Under the pieces are notes generated by a model. The model ran no database searches. It was not told the DNA's origin and saw only the letters and a program-made list of their open reading frames with translations. From an uncultured Bacteroidota bacterium (GTDB lineage: Bacteria > Bacteroidota > Bacteroidia > Chitinophagales > Chitinophagaceae), in the NCBI GenBank assembly GCA_903904855.1, contig CAIVEH010000121.1:62001-126000 (forward strand): a stretch of 64,000 nucleotides of DNA, written 5' to 3'. Positions within the stretch are counted from its first letter, which is position 1; every line of letters starts with the position of its first letter. Made by a program: the position numbers and the translations under genes. This document shows, piece by piece, positions 50,955 to 58,984 of the stretch.

Positions 50955-51169
50955 CTTGTGTAATTTGTAAAACAGGCATCTGCAAACCCGGCAAAACGCA
51001 CTTCAGCGTCTTTGTAAAGGATGCGTTTGTGGTAATAAAAAATGTAGATGCCCTAATTTGTGAAAACTGCGGAGAAGCTTATTATGATAGTGAGACCACT
51101 AAACATATTCAAAAACAGGTGGAAGTAGCTTATAACAACAATGCCGATGTAGACGTTGTGAAGGTATAA
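50951..51169 (+). CDS. YgiT-type zinc-finger protein, antitoxin-like
   Basis: A 72-residue protein with two CxxC pairs (MTCVICKTG at residues 3-6 and LICENCGEAYYD at about 37-40), as in the zinc-binding N-terminal domain of the antitoxin MqsA/YgiT. It lacks the C-terminal HTH of MqsA, so it probably cannot repress its own promoter alone. The 4-base overlap with DUF4258 indicates coupled translation of a two-protein module. Confidence 0.75.
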   Translation: MTCVICKTGICKPGKTHFSVFVKDAFVVIKNVDALICENCGEAYYDSETTKHIQKQVEVAYNNNADVDVVKV

Positions 51170-51335
51170 ATGAAAATAATCAGATAGGTATTGGCTGTTT
51201 TAGAATTGCTATTTTTGATAGATTCATCAAATTTAGTTTTTTTATCATTCTATTCGATTTAAGTAATCCAGTGGATCCATAACATTGCCTCGCTGATTTT
51301 CATCACCCACCCCTTAACTTTCCGGTTTTTTAAAA

Positions 51336-51343
51336 TACCTTTG
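51336..51343 (+). promoter_or_regulatory. -7 element of fbaB
   Basis: TACCTTTG, an exact TAnnTTTG match, 26 bases before the fbaB ATG. Confidence 0.55.
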
Positions 51344-51369
51344 CACCCAATTCAAAAAAACGCTATAAT

Positions 51370-52428
51370 ATGTCAGCTAACAAGATTCATGAGTTATTGG
51401 GCGATAAGGCCGGTTATTACCTGGAGCATACCAGCAAAACCATTGACAAATCTGCACTACATATTCCATCGGGTAGCCACCTGGATGATGTGTGGAGCCA
51501 GTCGAACCGTAATGTGCGTACTTTAGGTAGTATCAGCTCCATTATGAACCATGGCCGTTTGAGCGGTTCTGGTTATGTGTCCATACTGCCTGTTGATCAG
51601 GGTATTGAGCACAGCGGCGGCGCTTCTTTTGCTCCTAATCCTATTTATTTTGATCCTGAAAATATTGTAAAGCTGGCTATTGAGGGTGGTTGCAATGCAG
51701 TTGCATCTACTTATGGCGTATTGGGTGCCGTGGCACGTAAGTATGCACACAAAATACCTTTCATAGTAAAGGTGAATCATAATGAGTTTCTTACCTACCC
51801 TAACAAGTTCGATCAGATCATGTTCGGCACCATCAAGGATGCATGGAACCTGGGTGCAACTGCTGTAGGCGCCACCATCTATTACGGCTCTGAAGAAAGC
51901 GCCCGCCAGATAGTGGAAGTGGCCAAGGCTTTTGAATATGCTCATGAGCTGGGTATGGCTACTGTATTGTGGTGCTACCTGCGCAATAATGGCTTCAAGA
52001 AAGATGGCGTAGACTACGCCACATCTGCCGACCTTACCGGCCAGGCCAATCACCTGGGTGTTACCATTCAGGCTGATATCATCAAGCAGAAATTGCCTAC
52101 CAACAATGGTGGTTATACTGCTATCAACTTTGGTAAGACCAGCAAGCTGGTTTATGAAAAACTGACTACCGATCATCCTATTGATCTTTGCCGCTACCAG
52201 GTAGCCAATTGCTATATGGGCCGCGTAGGTTTGATCAACTCTGGTGGTGAGTCGAAAGGCGCTACCGACCTTGCTGAAGCAGTAATGACAGCAGTGGTTA
52301 ACAAACGTGCCGGTGGTATGGGTCTCATCAGTGGCCGTAAAGCTTTCCAGAAACCAATGAACCAGGGTGTAGAACTGCTGAATACCATTCAGGATGTGTA
52401 CCTTGATCAATCAATAACTTTAGCATAA
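51370..52428 (+). CDS. fbaB: class I fructose-bisphosphate aldolase (DhnA/FbaB type)
   Basis: A 352-residue cytoplasmic aldolase of glycolysis/gluconeogenesis. It has the DhnA-family features [70 protein letters not shown] and, near the expected Schiff-base lysine, [12 protein letters not shown]. The phosphate-binding segments follow ([33 protein letters not shown]). The length is typical for E. coli FbaB-like enzymes (about 350). It is transcribed alone, with a strong promoter and a strong terminator, fitting a highly expressed gene. Confidence 0.92.
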   Translation: MSANKIHELLGDKAGYYLEHTSKTIDKSALHIPSGSHLDDVWSQSNRNVRTLGSISSIMNHGRLSGSGYVSILPVDQGIEHSGGASFAPNPIYFDPENIVKLAIEGGCNAVASTYGVLGAVARKYAHKIPFIVKVNHNEFLTYPNKFDQIMFGTIKDAWNLGATAVGATIYYGSEESARQIVEVAKAFEYAHELGMATVLWCYLRNNGFKKDGVDYATSADLTGQANHLGVTIQADIIKQKLPTNNGGYTAINFGKTSKLVYEKLTTDHPIDLCRYQVANCYMGRVGLINSGGESKGATDLAEAVMTAVVNKRAGGMGLISGRKAFQKPMNQGVELLNTIQDVYLDQSITLA

Positions 52429-52450
52429 TAAGTTTCCATTTCATTATAAA

Positions 52451-52481
52451 GAAAATAGCCACCTTTCGGGTGGCTATTTTC
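52451..52481. terminator. terminator of fbaB, shared with the convergent barrel gene
   Basis: GAAAATAGCCACC-TTTCG-GGTGGCTATTTTC, a 13-bp perfect stem with a T-rich 3' arm, located between two convergent stop codons. Confidence 0.85.
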
Positions 52482-52508
52482 ATAAATGCTGTCAGCCTGG
52501 TATTATAA

Positions 52509-55400
52509 TCAGTTATGATCGCGCCCTTCGCCACCACCCCAGTTTCCACCGCCGCCACCGCGCATTCCGGGATTCCATGGCCCATGATCGCCATGTTCAT
52601 GGTTATTATCATCAGAAGGGGCCTGGCCCTTAAAGTTTCTCAGTGTATACGTCAGCTGGAGCATACCATACTGCTTCAGATTATTGGTAATATCGTTCTC
52701 TACATAGTTGGCAGCAACTATGCGCGATACGCCCCTGTTCTGGTTCAGCATATCAAACACAGTAAGTCTGGCTTCCAGCGCCTTGTTTTTAAGGAATTTA
52801 TAGCCAATGTAAGAGGTCCACAGGTAATAATTAATATTTCCGGATGAACTGCTTAATGTGCTGTAGTAATAATTGGCAATATTAGAGTTGAGTACTACCC
52901 TTTTAAAAACTATCCAGTTGATTTTAAAGGATGCGGTATGGTTGTAGTAATCGTTGTTTGCTGATTTCTGCAGTGAATTATTAACAAAGTTATAATTGCC
53001 GGTATAGGATAGAGTAAAATCAAGGTTCTGGCTCACATTGCTGCTGATAACAACACCGGCAGTTGGAACCCAGTTGTTGGAGTACTCACTTACATTATTA
53101 ATGATACCGGGTGTATGTGTATAATTAACGCCACCCGAAAGATTCAGATTGCTTTTGATTTTCGAAAATGGCAATCCGTATGTCATATACAATCTTTCGC
53201 TTGAATAGTAGTTAAGGTTAACAGGCGCGGTAAGCTGTGCGCCACGTTTCAGCAGTATACCGTTGTCTAATGTTGAGTCGGGTTTTAAAGTAGTATAAGT
53301 TGCATTGCCAATGTAATTGTTGGTATAATTTAGATTGCCAAAAATGAAAAAATTATTGGCCGACTTCTTCCGGGTAGAACCATAACGCAATGTCATGGAT
53401 TGGGTGTAATCCTGTCTTAAACCGGAATTACCGGTACTCAACTGTAATGGATTACTCACATTTATCACATTCTGCAGTTGGGTAATAGATGGCGGTGTAA
53501 TACTCGACCGGTAAAACATGGTAAGGCTTTTACCATTCTTAAATTTATAAGTAATACGGGCTAAAGGCAGCACATTGGAATAGTAACGGGTTATTCCAAG
53601 GGTGGCCGGAAATTGCTGTGTTCCATCGAGCACAGCATATTGATAGTTCGCGCCAATCATCAGGTTGAGATTGTTATTCTTACTGTTGTATCTGTAACTC
53701 AGGCCACCCTTTTGTGTTGTATAGGTACTATTGTACTGGTTGGAGAGTCCAGAATCAAAAACCCTGTCACCCAATCCATTGATTAAAGTGTCAGTGATTG
53801 TACTTGCTTTACTGTAAGTAACTGATGGGTTATAATTAAACATAAGCTGGCTTAACTTACCAAGAGGCTCTGTATAGGCTACATTGGATGAGATGGTATT
53901 GCCGTTGTTATAGGAGTTGTATACCTGGTTAAGCTGAGCAGGCGGCAGGTTGATGCCCGATGAGTCAACTTGTGTAAGTGTGTTGTAATTTCCATCCCCG
54001 GTTTTCTCATTCAGGGAGTTGCTTAGGTTTAAGGAGATCGTTCTTCCCTTCTTCTTTAGTTTATGTCTGAAAACTATATTGTTGGAGAATGTGTAGCCTC
54101 CATTGTTCTGGATGTTGTTGTTTCTGCCAAGGATCAATGGCTGCAGAGATTGATTAAAGCTGGTATCTATCTGGCTGGCTGCTGCATAATTCTGCTGGAG
54201 GCTTAAGTTGGGTGTTATTACCAATGAATTGGATGAATCAATTGTATACTCAAACTTAAAGTTGAACCTGTGATTGAAATTTTTGGGCTGTGATTTATAA
54301 TACTCATTGTAAAGCGATACCTGATTGCTATCCAGTTTTCCGTTCTCAGAAGGGTAGAAATAATTCCGTGATTTATTTGTGGTAGTCAGATTATCGGTAT
54401 AATTAAAGAAATAGCTGGCCGATACTTTTAGTTTGGGACCCCACTGATCCGTATAATTAATGCCGGCAGAGTGTGTTGTGGTTATTCCCGATTGCTGGCC
54501 GGTGAGGAAGTTATTTCCTGGTCCGCCACCGCCAATACTCAACACATCCTGCGAACTGAAATTCTGGGTATTAATATTATTCGATGACTCGGTGATGGAA
54601 ATCCTCTTGTCGCCATTAAAAGTATTAAACGAGCCGCCGGCATTATAATTACCATCAGTGCCATAGCCACCAATGAGCTTGCCAAACTCTCCTTTCCGTT
54701 TATCCTTTCGGGTCATAATATTCATTGTTTTCTGAGAGTTGCCATCATCAAAACCGGTAAATAATGCCTGGTCGCTGAGCTGGTCATATACCTGCACCTG
54801 GTCTACCATCTCAGCGGGCAGATTTTTTACAGAAAGCGTTGGGTCATTCCCAAAATAGGGTTTGCCATCCACATATACCTGCTTCACCTGCTCACCATGT
54901 ACCTTTACACCCGAGTTATCGGAAGTTATGCCCGGCATTTTGGTAATCAGATCTTCGGTTGATGCATCCGGATTTACTTTAAAAGCATCGGCATGAAAAG
55001 AAGTGGTATCACCCTTTTGTTCAGCCCGCACCTGTTTGCCAGCTATAGTTACTCCGGTTAGCTCATTGTTAAGTGTTTTCATTGCTATAACCCCGGCATT
55101 AAAGTTTTTATCAATGATACTTATCACCCTGTTCTGCGGTTTATACCCCAGGTATTCCAAGTGCATAATATACTCACCAGGGTTAACGCCATCAATAGAA
55201 AATTTACCATCGGCATCTGTAACAGTACCCAGGCCGGTATTAATAGTAGTATCTGAGCCATCTCTCAATACAATGGTGACGCCCACCATAGCTGAAGTGT
55301 CTTTAAAATCGGCAATCCGTCCGCTGACTTTATATGTTTGGGCTAAAGAATTTAAGGATAGAATTACCAGGCACAATAAAAAGGTGAATCTCGAAAGCAT
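52509..55400 (-). CDS. large outer-membrane beta-barrel protein with CarboxypepD_reg and plug-like domains
   Basis: A 963-residue outer-membrane protein of the TonB-receptor-like OMP_b-brl_3 type (PF14905). The order is a signal peptide (FTFLLCLVILSLNSLAQ), one CarboxypepD_reg domain (about 22-110: YKVSGRIADFKDTSAMVGVTIVL, DGKFSIDGVNPGEYIMHL), a plug-like domain (DLITKMPGITSDNSGVKVHG, VKQVYVDGKPYFGNDP, EMVDQVQVYDQLSDQALFTG) and a barrel of about 700 residues, Asn/Ser/Tyr-rich. After the last typical strand (LQLTYTLRNFKG) comes an odd tail of about 35 residues rich in His, Asp, Gly and Trp. The ligand is unknown. Ferric, peptide or surface-assembly functions are possible. Confidence 0.82.
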   Translation of the reverse strand: MLSRFTFLLCLVILSLNSLAQTYKVSGRIADFKDTSAMVGVTIVLRDGSDTTINTGLGTVTDADGKFSIDGVNPGEYIMHLEYLGYKPQNRVISIIDKNFNAGVIAMKTLNNELTGVTIAGKQVRAEQKGDTTSFHADAFKVNPDASTEDLITKMPGITSDNSGVKVHGEQVKQVYVDGKPYFGNDPTLSVKNLPAEMVDQVQVYDQLSDQALFTGFDDGNSQKTMNIMTRKDKRKGEFGKLIGGYGTDGNYNAGGSFNTFNGDKRISITESSNNINTQNFSSQDVLSIGGGGPGNNFLTGQQSGITTTHSAGINYTDQWGPKLKVSASYFFNYTDNLTTTNKSRNYFYPSENGKLDSNQVSLYNEYYKSQPKNFNHRFNFKFEYTIDSSNSLVITPNLSLQQNYAAASQIDTSFNQSLQPLILGRNNNIQNNGGYTFSNNIVFRHKLKKKGRTISLNLSNSLNEKTGDGNYNTLTQVDSSGINLPPAQLNQVYNSYNNGNTISSNVAYTEPLGKLSQLMFNYNPSVTYSKASTITDTLINGLGDRVFDSGLSNQYNSTYTTQKGGLSYRYNSKNNNLNLMIGANYQYAVLDGTQQFPATLGITRYYSNVLPLARITYKFKNGKSLTMFYRSSITPPSITQLQNVINVSNPLQLSTGNSGLRQDYTQSMTLRYGSTRKKSANNFFIFGNLNYTNNYIGNATYTTLKPDSTLDNGILLKRGAQLTAPVNLNYYSSERLYMTYGLPFSKIKSNLNLSGGVNYTHTPGIINNVSEYSNNWVPTAGVVISSNVSQNLDFTLSYTGNYNFVNNSLQKSANNDYYNHTASFKINWIVFKRVVLNSNIANYYYSTLSSSSGNINYYLWTSYIGYKFLKNKALEARLTVFDMLNQNRGVSRIVAANYVENDITNNLKQYGMLQLTYTLRNFKGQAPSDDNNHEHGDHGPWNPGMRGGGGGNWGGGEGRDHN

Positions 55401-55500
55401 TTAGGCGTGTTTGTAGACTGATTTAGACGGAAATATAGCAATAAAGTTTAAATGCCGCCTTATAAATTGATAATACAGATATACTGCACCAGTAAAGAAA

Positions 55501-56187
55501 CTACACTTTGTTTTTCAGGTTTGCGAAACCTGTTATGTTCATCAGTATCAGCAGCATACCATAAAATGTATCCTCGAATGGGATTGTAAACATGCGAATA
55601 CCGAGGTTGTATTGGTTATTATACATCACTACAGGCTCTTTAATAAAGCTGCCGGTAAGCAGGCCGTTGGATATAAAAAACGGAAGAAGAATAAGCAGGA
55701 ATGAAATATAAAACGAGGGCAGAATAGTGACTTTACGCACAAGGAGTATACCCAGAGCTAAAGCCAGTAATAAAAATGTAACTGAAGTATATAACTGCTG
55801 TAAATGAAAAAATGCAATAACCGTGAGAAAGAAAATAAGGAAATAGGTGATCGCATTGGCAACCAGCCGGTACCTGCTGAAATCATAAAAAGAATCGAGG
55901 CAGAACCAGGTAAATACAGATGCATAAGGGATGCAAATAAAAAACAGGTACTCCTCAAGTGGTAATGAAAAGAAGTAAATGCCACAAACATAATGAGGGT
56001 TAAAGCTCCACACTCCAGCTCTGGTAAACAAGATATCCCAAACCAGGAAAGGGATGGCAGTAACCAGGCAGGGCAGCCAGAAAAAACGCCACTGTTTGTA
56101 AAAGTTTATTTTGGGGTGAAAAGAAAACAGGAATGGAAACAGGATGCAGCAAAAATCTACCATCAGGTATGTGTAGTGTTCAGGCAT
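55501..56187 (-). CDS. lycopene cyclase (CrtYcd-type, two fused domains)
   Basis: A 228-residue integral membrane protein with about seven TM helices forming two copies of the lycopene-cyclase (CrtYc/CrtYd) domain. Each half has the PLEEYLFF-type or PFEDTFYGM-type motif (GIYFFSLPLEEYLFFICIPY and IRMFTIPFEDTFYGMLLILM), with W(D/N)xxFTxxGVWSFNPHYVCGI in the first. It would convert lycopene to beta-carotene. It is the last gene of the carotenoid operon. The ATG at 56187 was chosen because it starts the first TM helix and overlaps the end of crtZ by eight bases. Confidence 0.88.
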   Translation of the reverse strand: MPEHYTYLMVDFCCILFPFLFSFHPKINFYKQWRFFWLPCLVTAIPFLVWDILFTRAGVWSFNPHYVCGIYFFSLPLEEYLFFICIPYASVFTWFCLDSFYDFSRYRLVANAITYFLIFFLTVIAFFHLQQLYTSVTFLLLALALGILLVRKVTILPSFYISFLLILLPFFISNGLLTGSFIKEPVVMYNNQYNLGIRMFTIPFEDTFYGMLLILMNITGFANLKNKV

Positions 56188-56653
56188 TGGCTTTCCTGCT
56201 TTTAATGGCCTCTGTAAAGTATTTAACCGGCACCCAAAGCATTCCGAAGCATTCTCCGTCTTCCTTATCCAGATGCTTGTGATGCATTTTGTGCGCACGC
56301 CTGATGCCGCGCAGGTAAATATTATCTGAATTCCTCAGGATCTTAAAACGCTGGTGTATGAAAATGTCATGAACAAAGAAGTAGGCTATACCATACAGCG
56401 TTATACCCAAACCAATAAACAAAAGGAAGGTAAGAGAAGTGTACATGCCAGTGGCAAGACAAATAATGCCCGGTATGGCAAATATCAGGAAGAAGTAATC
56501 ATTCTTTTCGAAGAAAGAAGATGGGTTTTTCTTATGATGGTCTTCATGGAGCTGCCATAGCAGGCCATGCATAATATACTTATGGGTAAGCCATGCCACT
56601 GCCTCCATAGCCAGAAAAGAACCTATAACAATTAATAAATCAGCCTGCCACAT
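56180..56653 (-). CDS. crtZ: beta-carotene hydroxylase
   Basis: A 157-residue di-iron membrane hydroxylase of the fatty-acid-hydroxylase/sterol-desaturase superfamily. The four His boxes of CrtZ are complete: HKYIMH, HEDHHKK, FVHDIFIHQR and HKMHHKH. They are interleaved with hydrophobic helices. It adds 3-hydroxyls to beta-carotene, giving cryptoxanthin and zeaxanthin. It overlaps the upstream SRPBCC gene by 14 bases and the cyclase gene by eight, so the three are translationally coupled. No ketolase (crtW) is in the operon. Confidence 0.92.
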   Translation of the reverse strand: MWQADLLIVIGSFLAMEAVAWLTHKYIMHGLLWQLHEDHHKKNPSSFFEKNDYFFLIFAIPGIICLATGMYTSLTFLLFIGLGITLYGIAYFFVHDIFIHQRFKILRNSDNIYLRGIRRAHKMHHKHLDKEDGECFGMLWVPVKYFTEAIKSRKANA

Positions 56654-57128
56654 ACCCGTTCGTTTTTGAAACTTTAAAATAATTATTCAGTGTTATCGCC
56701 CTGAAATTGAAAATACCTTCCAGCTTGTTCTTTACAATCAGTTTATGTGCCAGTGTGCCAAGCCATCCCAAAGGTAAACCGTACAAAACATTATCAGTCA
56801 TTCTAACCCCTCCTGTCACCTCTTGGAATGTGTGTGTGTGTTCCCAAAGAGCATAAGGCCCTTTAAGCTGTTTGTCTGTAAATTTGTTAGGGGCATCTAC
56901 AGATGTTATTTCAGTTCTCCAATGCATTGGAATATTGAATAACGGGCTAACTGTATAGTCAATCTTCATGCCATTATAAATTGGCGTATCATCCAGTTTT
57001 GTGCGAACTACAAAACCCATATCCTTAGGCGTGATTTTCTCCAGGTTTTGGGCCTGTGAGAAAAAATCCCATGCCTGCTGTATACTGATAGGTAAGAACT
57101 GTTCCCTGTGCAATGTGTAAACTTTCAT
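56640..57128 (-). CDS. SRPBCC-fold protein of the carotenoid operon
   Basis: A 162-residue protein of the START/SRPBCC (polyketide cyclase/dehydrase-like) lipid-binding fold. It opens MKVYTLHREQFLPISIQQAW and continues DFFSQAQNLEKITPKDMGF, MKIDYTVSPLFNIPMHWRTEI, YALWEHTHTFQEV and a C-terminal helix FNFRAITLNNYF. Such genes recur in Bacteroidota carotenoid clusters and are guessed to bind or hand over hydrophobic pathway intermediates; there is no biochemical proof that I know of. The ATG at 57128 is seven bases after the idi stop. Confidence 0.75.
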   Translation of the reverse strand: MKVYTLHREQFLPISIQQAWDFFSQAQNLEKITPKDMGFVVRTKLDDTPIYNGMKIDYTVSPLFNIPMHWRTEITSVDAPNKFTDKQLKGPYALWEHTHTFQEVTGGVRMTDNVLYGLPLGWLGTLAHKLIVKNKLEGIFNFRAITLNNYFKVSKTNGYVAG

Positions 57129-57135
57129 AAGCTCC

Positions 57136-57654
57136 TCAATTTCTGAATATTTTATCCCAATGCTCATTAATACATATTTTGAACCACTCAGTATAATCTT
57201 CCGGAAGTACTGCTATATCATATTTTAGGCCTTCCTTTGTAACATACTTGTAGTCTGAGACTTCTGATAAATTGACTGTAGGTATTACATCTGTAACACC
57301 AATGAGTACATGATCATATTCATATTCTGTTAGACCATGCTCCATTGCTGCCTTATAAACAAAACTGAATTTTTCAGTCAGTTCACATTTCATGCCCATC
57401 TCCTCCATTAGCCTCCTGTTGGCAGCATCAATTACTGATTCGCCGTGTCTTGGATGGCTGCAACATGAGTTGGTCCATAATCCACCTGAATGGTATTTAC
57501 CAAGTGCTCTTTGCTGCAACAACATTTCACCCCGGCTGTTGAATATAAAGACAGAGAATGCCCTGTGCAACATACCCTTTTCATGTGCCTCCAGTTTGGG
57601 CATTATCCCGGTCTCCCTGTCGTGCTCATCTACCAGTATTACTGATTCATTCAT
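57136..57654 (-). CDS. idi: isopentenyl-diphosphate delta-isomerase, type I
   Basis: A 172-residue Nudix-fold enzyme interconverting IPP and DMAPP. It has the family landmarks HRAFSVFIFNSRGEMLLQQRA, the catalytic Cys in WTNSCCSHPRHGE (about residues 64-65), the Nudix-like RRLMEEMGM and the catalytic Glu region LTEYEYDHVLIG. The length matches E. coli Idi (182). Its presence in the operon raises supply of the allylic starter for geranylgeranyl-PP. The start overlaps the preceding gene by four bases. Confidence 0.93.
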   Translation of the reverse strand: MNESVILVDEHDRETGIMPKLEAHEKGMLHRAFSVFIFNSRGEMLLQQRALGKYHSGGLWTNSCCSHPRHGESVIDAANRRLMEEMGMKCELTEKFSFVYKAAMEHGLTEYEYDHVLIGVTDVIPTVNLSEVSDYKYVTKEGLKYDIAVLPEDYTEWFKICINEHWDKIFRN

Positions 57655-58151
57655 AACAAAAGTGTTTTTTCAGCTTCGTTGCACAATCCTGATTGCAACA
57701 AATAGCTTTTTATGCGTTGTTTTAGGTCATTATCGGCAATGTTGTGCCATTCTTTAATCAACAGTTTTTTATCAGTTTCTTCAGCTGAATGATAGTTGAG
57801 AAAAACAGGAATATTTGTTTGTATACAAAAGCGTAAAAAACGTATTTCTGCATTTCCCGGGTCTTTCTTAACTGCCACTTCCAGCAAATCCTTACCTCTG
57901 CTGAAGTAAGACCATTTTGTAAAAGGGTTTACAGCATACCTGGACATCATCATCTGTGACATGCCTTTGTAAGAAATCATAACAGGCTCCGATTCTGAAT
58001 TTATGTTTTCCATTGCCTGATAGAATTTAATCGCAGCCGCCTTATTAACGTTGGCCAGGTAATACAATTCTCTTAATTCAAAGATACCTGTTATTTTCCC
58101 TGAAGCAGTAAAACTATATAATGGAATAATCATTAAAAGCAAAAACCTCAT
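57651..58151 (-). CDS. exported helical protein of the carotenoid operon, function unknown
   Basis: A 166-residue protein starting with a signal peptide (MRFLLLMIIPLYSFTASG). The rest is mainly helical and TPR-like: ELRELYYLANVNKAAAIKFYQAMENI, YKGMSQMMMSRYAVNPFTKW, FSRGKDLLEVAVKKDPGNAEIRFLRFCIQTNIP. It is locked between crtB and idi by 4-base overlaps on both sides, so it is made with the pathway enzymes although it is exported. I know of no function. A role in placing carotenoid in the envelope is a guess. Confidence 0.6.
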   Translation of the reverse strand: MRFLLLMIIPLYSFTASGKITGIFELRELYYLANVNKAAAIKFYQAMENINSESEPVMISYKGMSQMMMSRYAVNPFTKWSYFSRGKDLLEVAVKKDPGNAEIRFLRFCIQTNIPVFLNYHSAEETDKKLLIKEWHNIADNDLKQRIKSYLLQSGLCNEAEKTLLL

Positions 58152-58984
58152 AACATATTGAATTGGTGCCTTAAAACCGACTGAAACATCAGGCTGATTT
58201 TACTGTAGTCTGGAATTCTTATTCGTACCTGCATCACATTTTCAGCGGGGGTGTTTTTTATTTTTATGAACAACTTTCTGTAATAGAAATAGGCAAGATA
58301 AACACCCCTGCGGGCATTGGGAGGCAGCTTTTTAATACCCGCCAGTGCCTGAACAAAGTCATTTTCTATATCGGCCTGAATCTGTTCTTTTTCGTAAGCC
58401 GAAAAGCGTTCAAAATTCACACCCGGGAAATAGGTCCTTCCCAATACTTTGTAATCTGCATTGATATCCCTGAGAAAATTTACTTTCTGAAAAGCTGAGC
58501 CCAGCTTCATAGCCGCAGGTTTCAAATCCTCATAAAGTTCATTATTATTTTCAGTGAAAACTCTAAGACACATGAGGCCCACTACTTCGGCCGATCCCAG
58601 GATATACTGGTCGTAACTAGCCTTTGAATGAACCGTTTCTTTCAGGTCCGACTCCATACTTTCAAAAAAGCGTTCAATAAGGTCATAAGTTATACCATAA
58701 TTGTTTACAACAAACTGAAAACTATTGAGTATAGGATTGATGCTTATTTTACGCTCTATTGCTATCCAGGTTTCATTCCGGAATTCTTCCAGTAAATCTT
58801 TCTTATTATAATCATGAAATGAATCCACAATTTCATCGGCGAAGCGCACAAACCCATATATTGCATAGATAGGATTATGCAGTTTGCGTCCCAGAAACCG
58901 GATGCCGAGCGAAAAGCTGGTACTGTAGGCTTTTGTAGTAAGTTTGCTGCAAGCGTAAGAAACGTCATCGAATAGTTTTTTCAT
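58148..58984 (-). CDS. crtB: phytoene synthase
   Basis: A 278-residue squalene/phytoene synthase family enzyme joining two geranylgeranyl-PP into phytoene. Both Asp-rich motifs are present: RFADEIVDSFHDY (about residue 45) and KVNFLRDINADYKVLGRTYFP (about 175). The start SYACSKLTTKAYSTSFSLGIRFL and GSAEVVGLMCLRVF are also typical. It is coupled to crtI by a 4-base overlap. The geranylgeranyl-PP synthase is not in the operon; the polyprenyl synthase at 30840 is 27 kb away. Confidence 0.92.
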   Translation of the reverse strand: MKKLFDDVSYACSKLTTKAYSTSFSLGIRFLGRKLHNPIYAIYGFVRFADEIVDSFHDYNKKDLLEEFRNETWIAIERKISINPILNSFQFVVNNYGITYDLIERFFESMESDLKETVHSKASYDQYILGSAEVVGLMCLRVFTENNNELYEDLKPAAMKLGSAFQKVNFLRDINADYKVLGRTYFPGVNFERFSAYEKEQIQADIENDFVQALAGIKKLPPNARRGVYLAYFYYRKLFIKIKNTPAENVMQVRIRIPDYSKISLMFQSVLRHQFNML

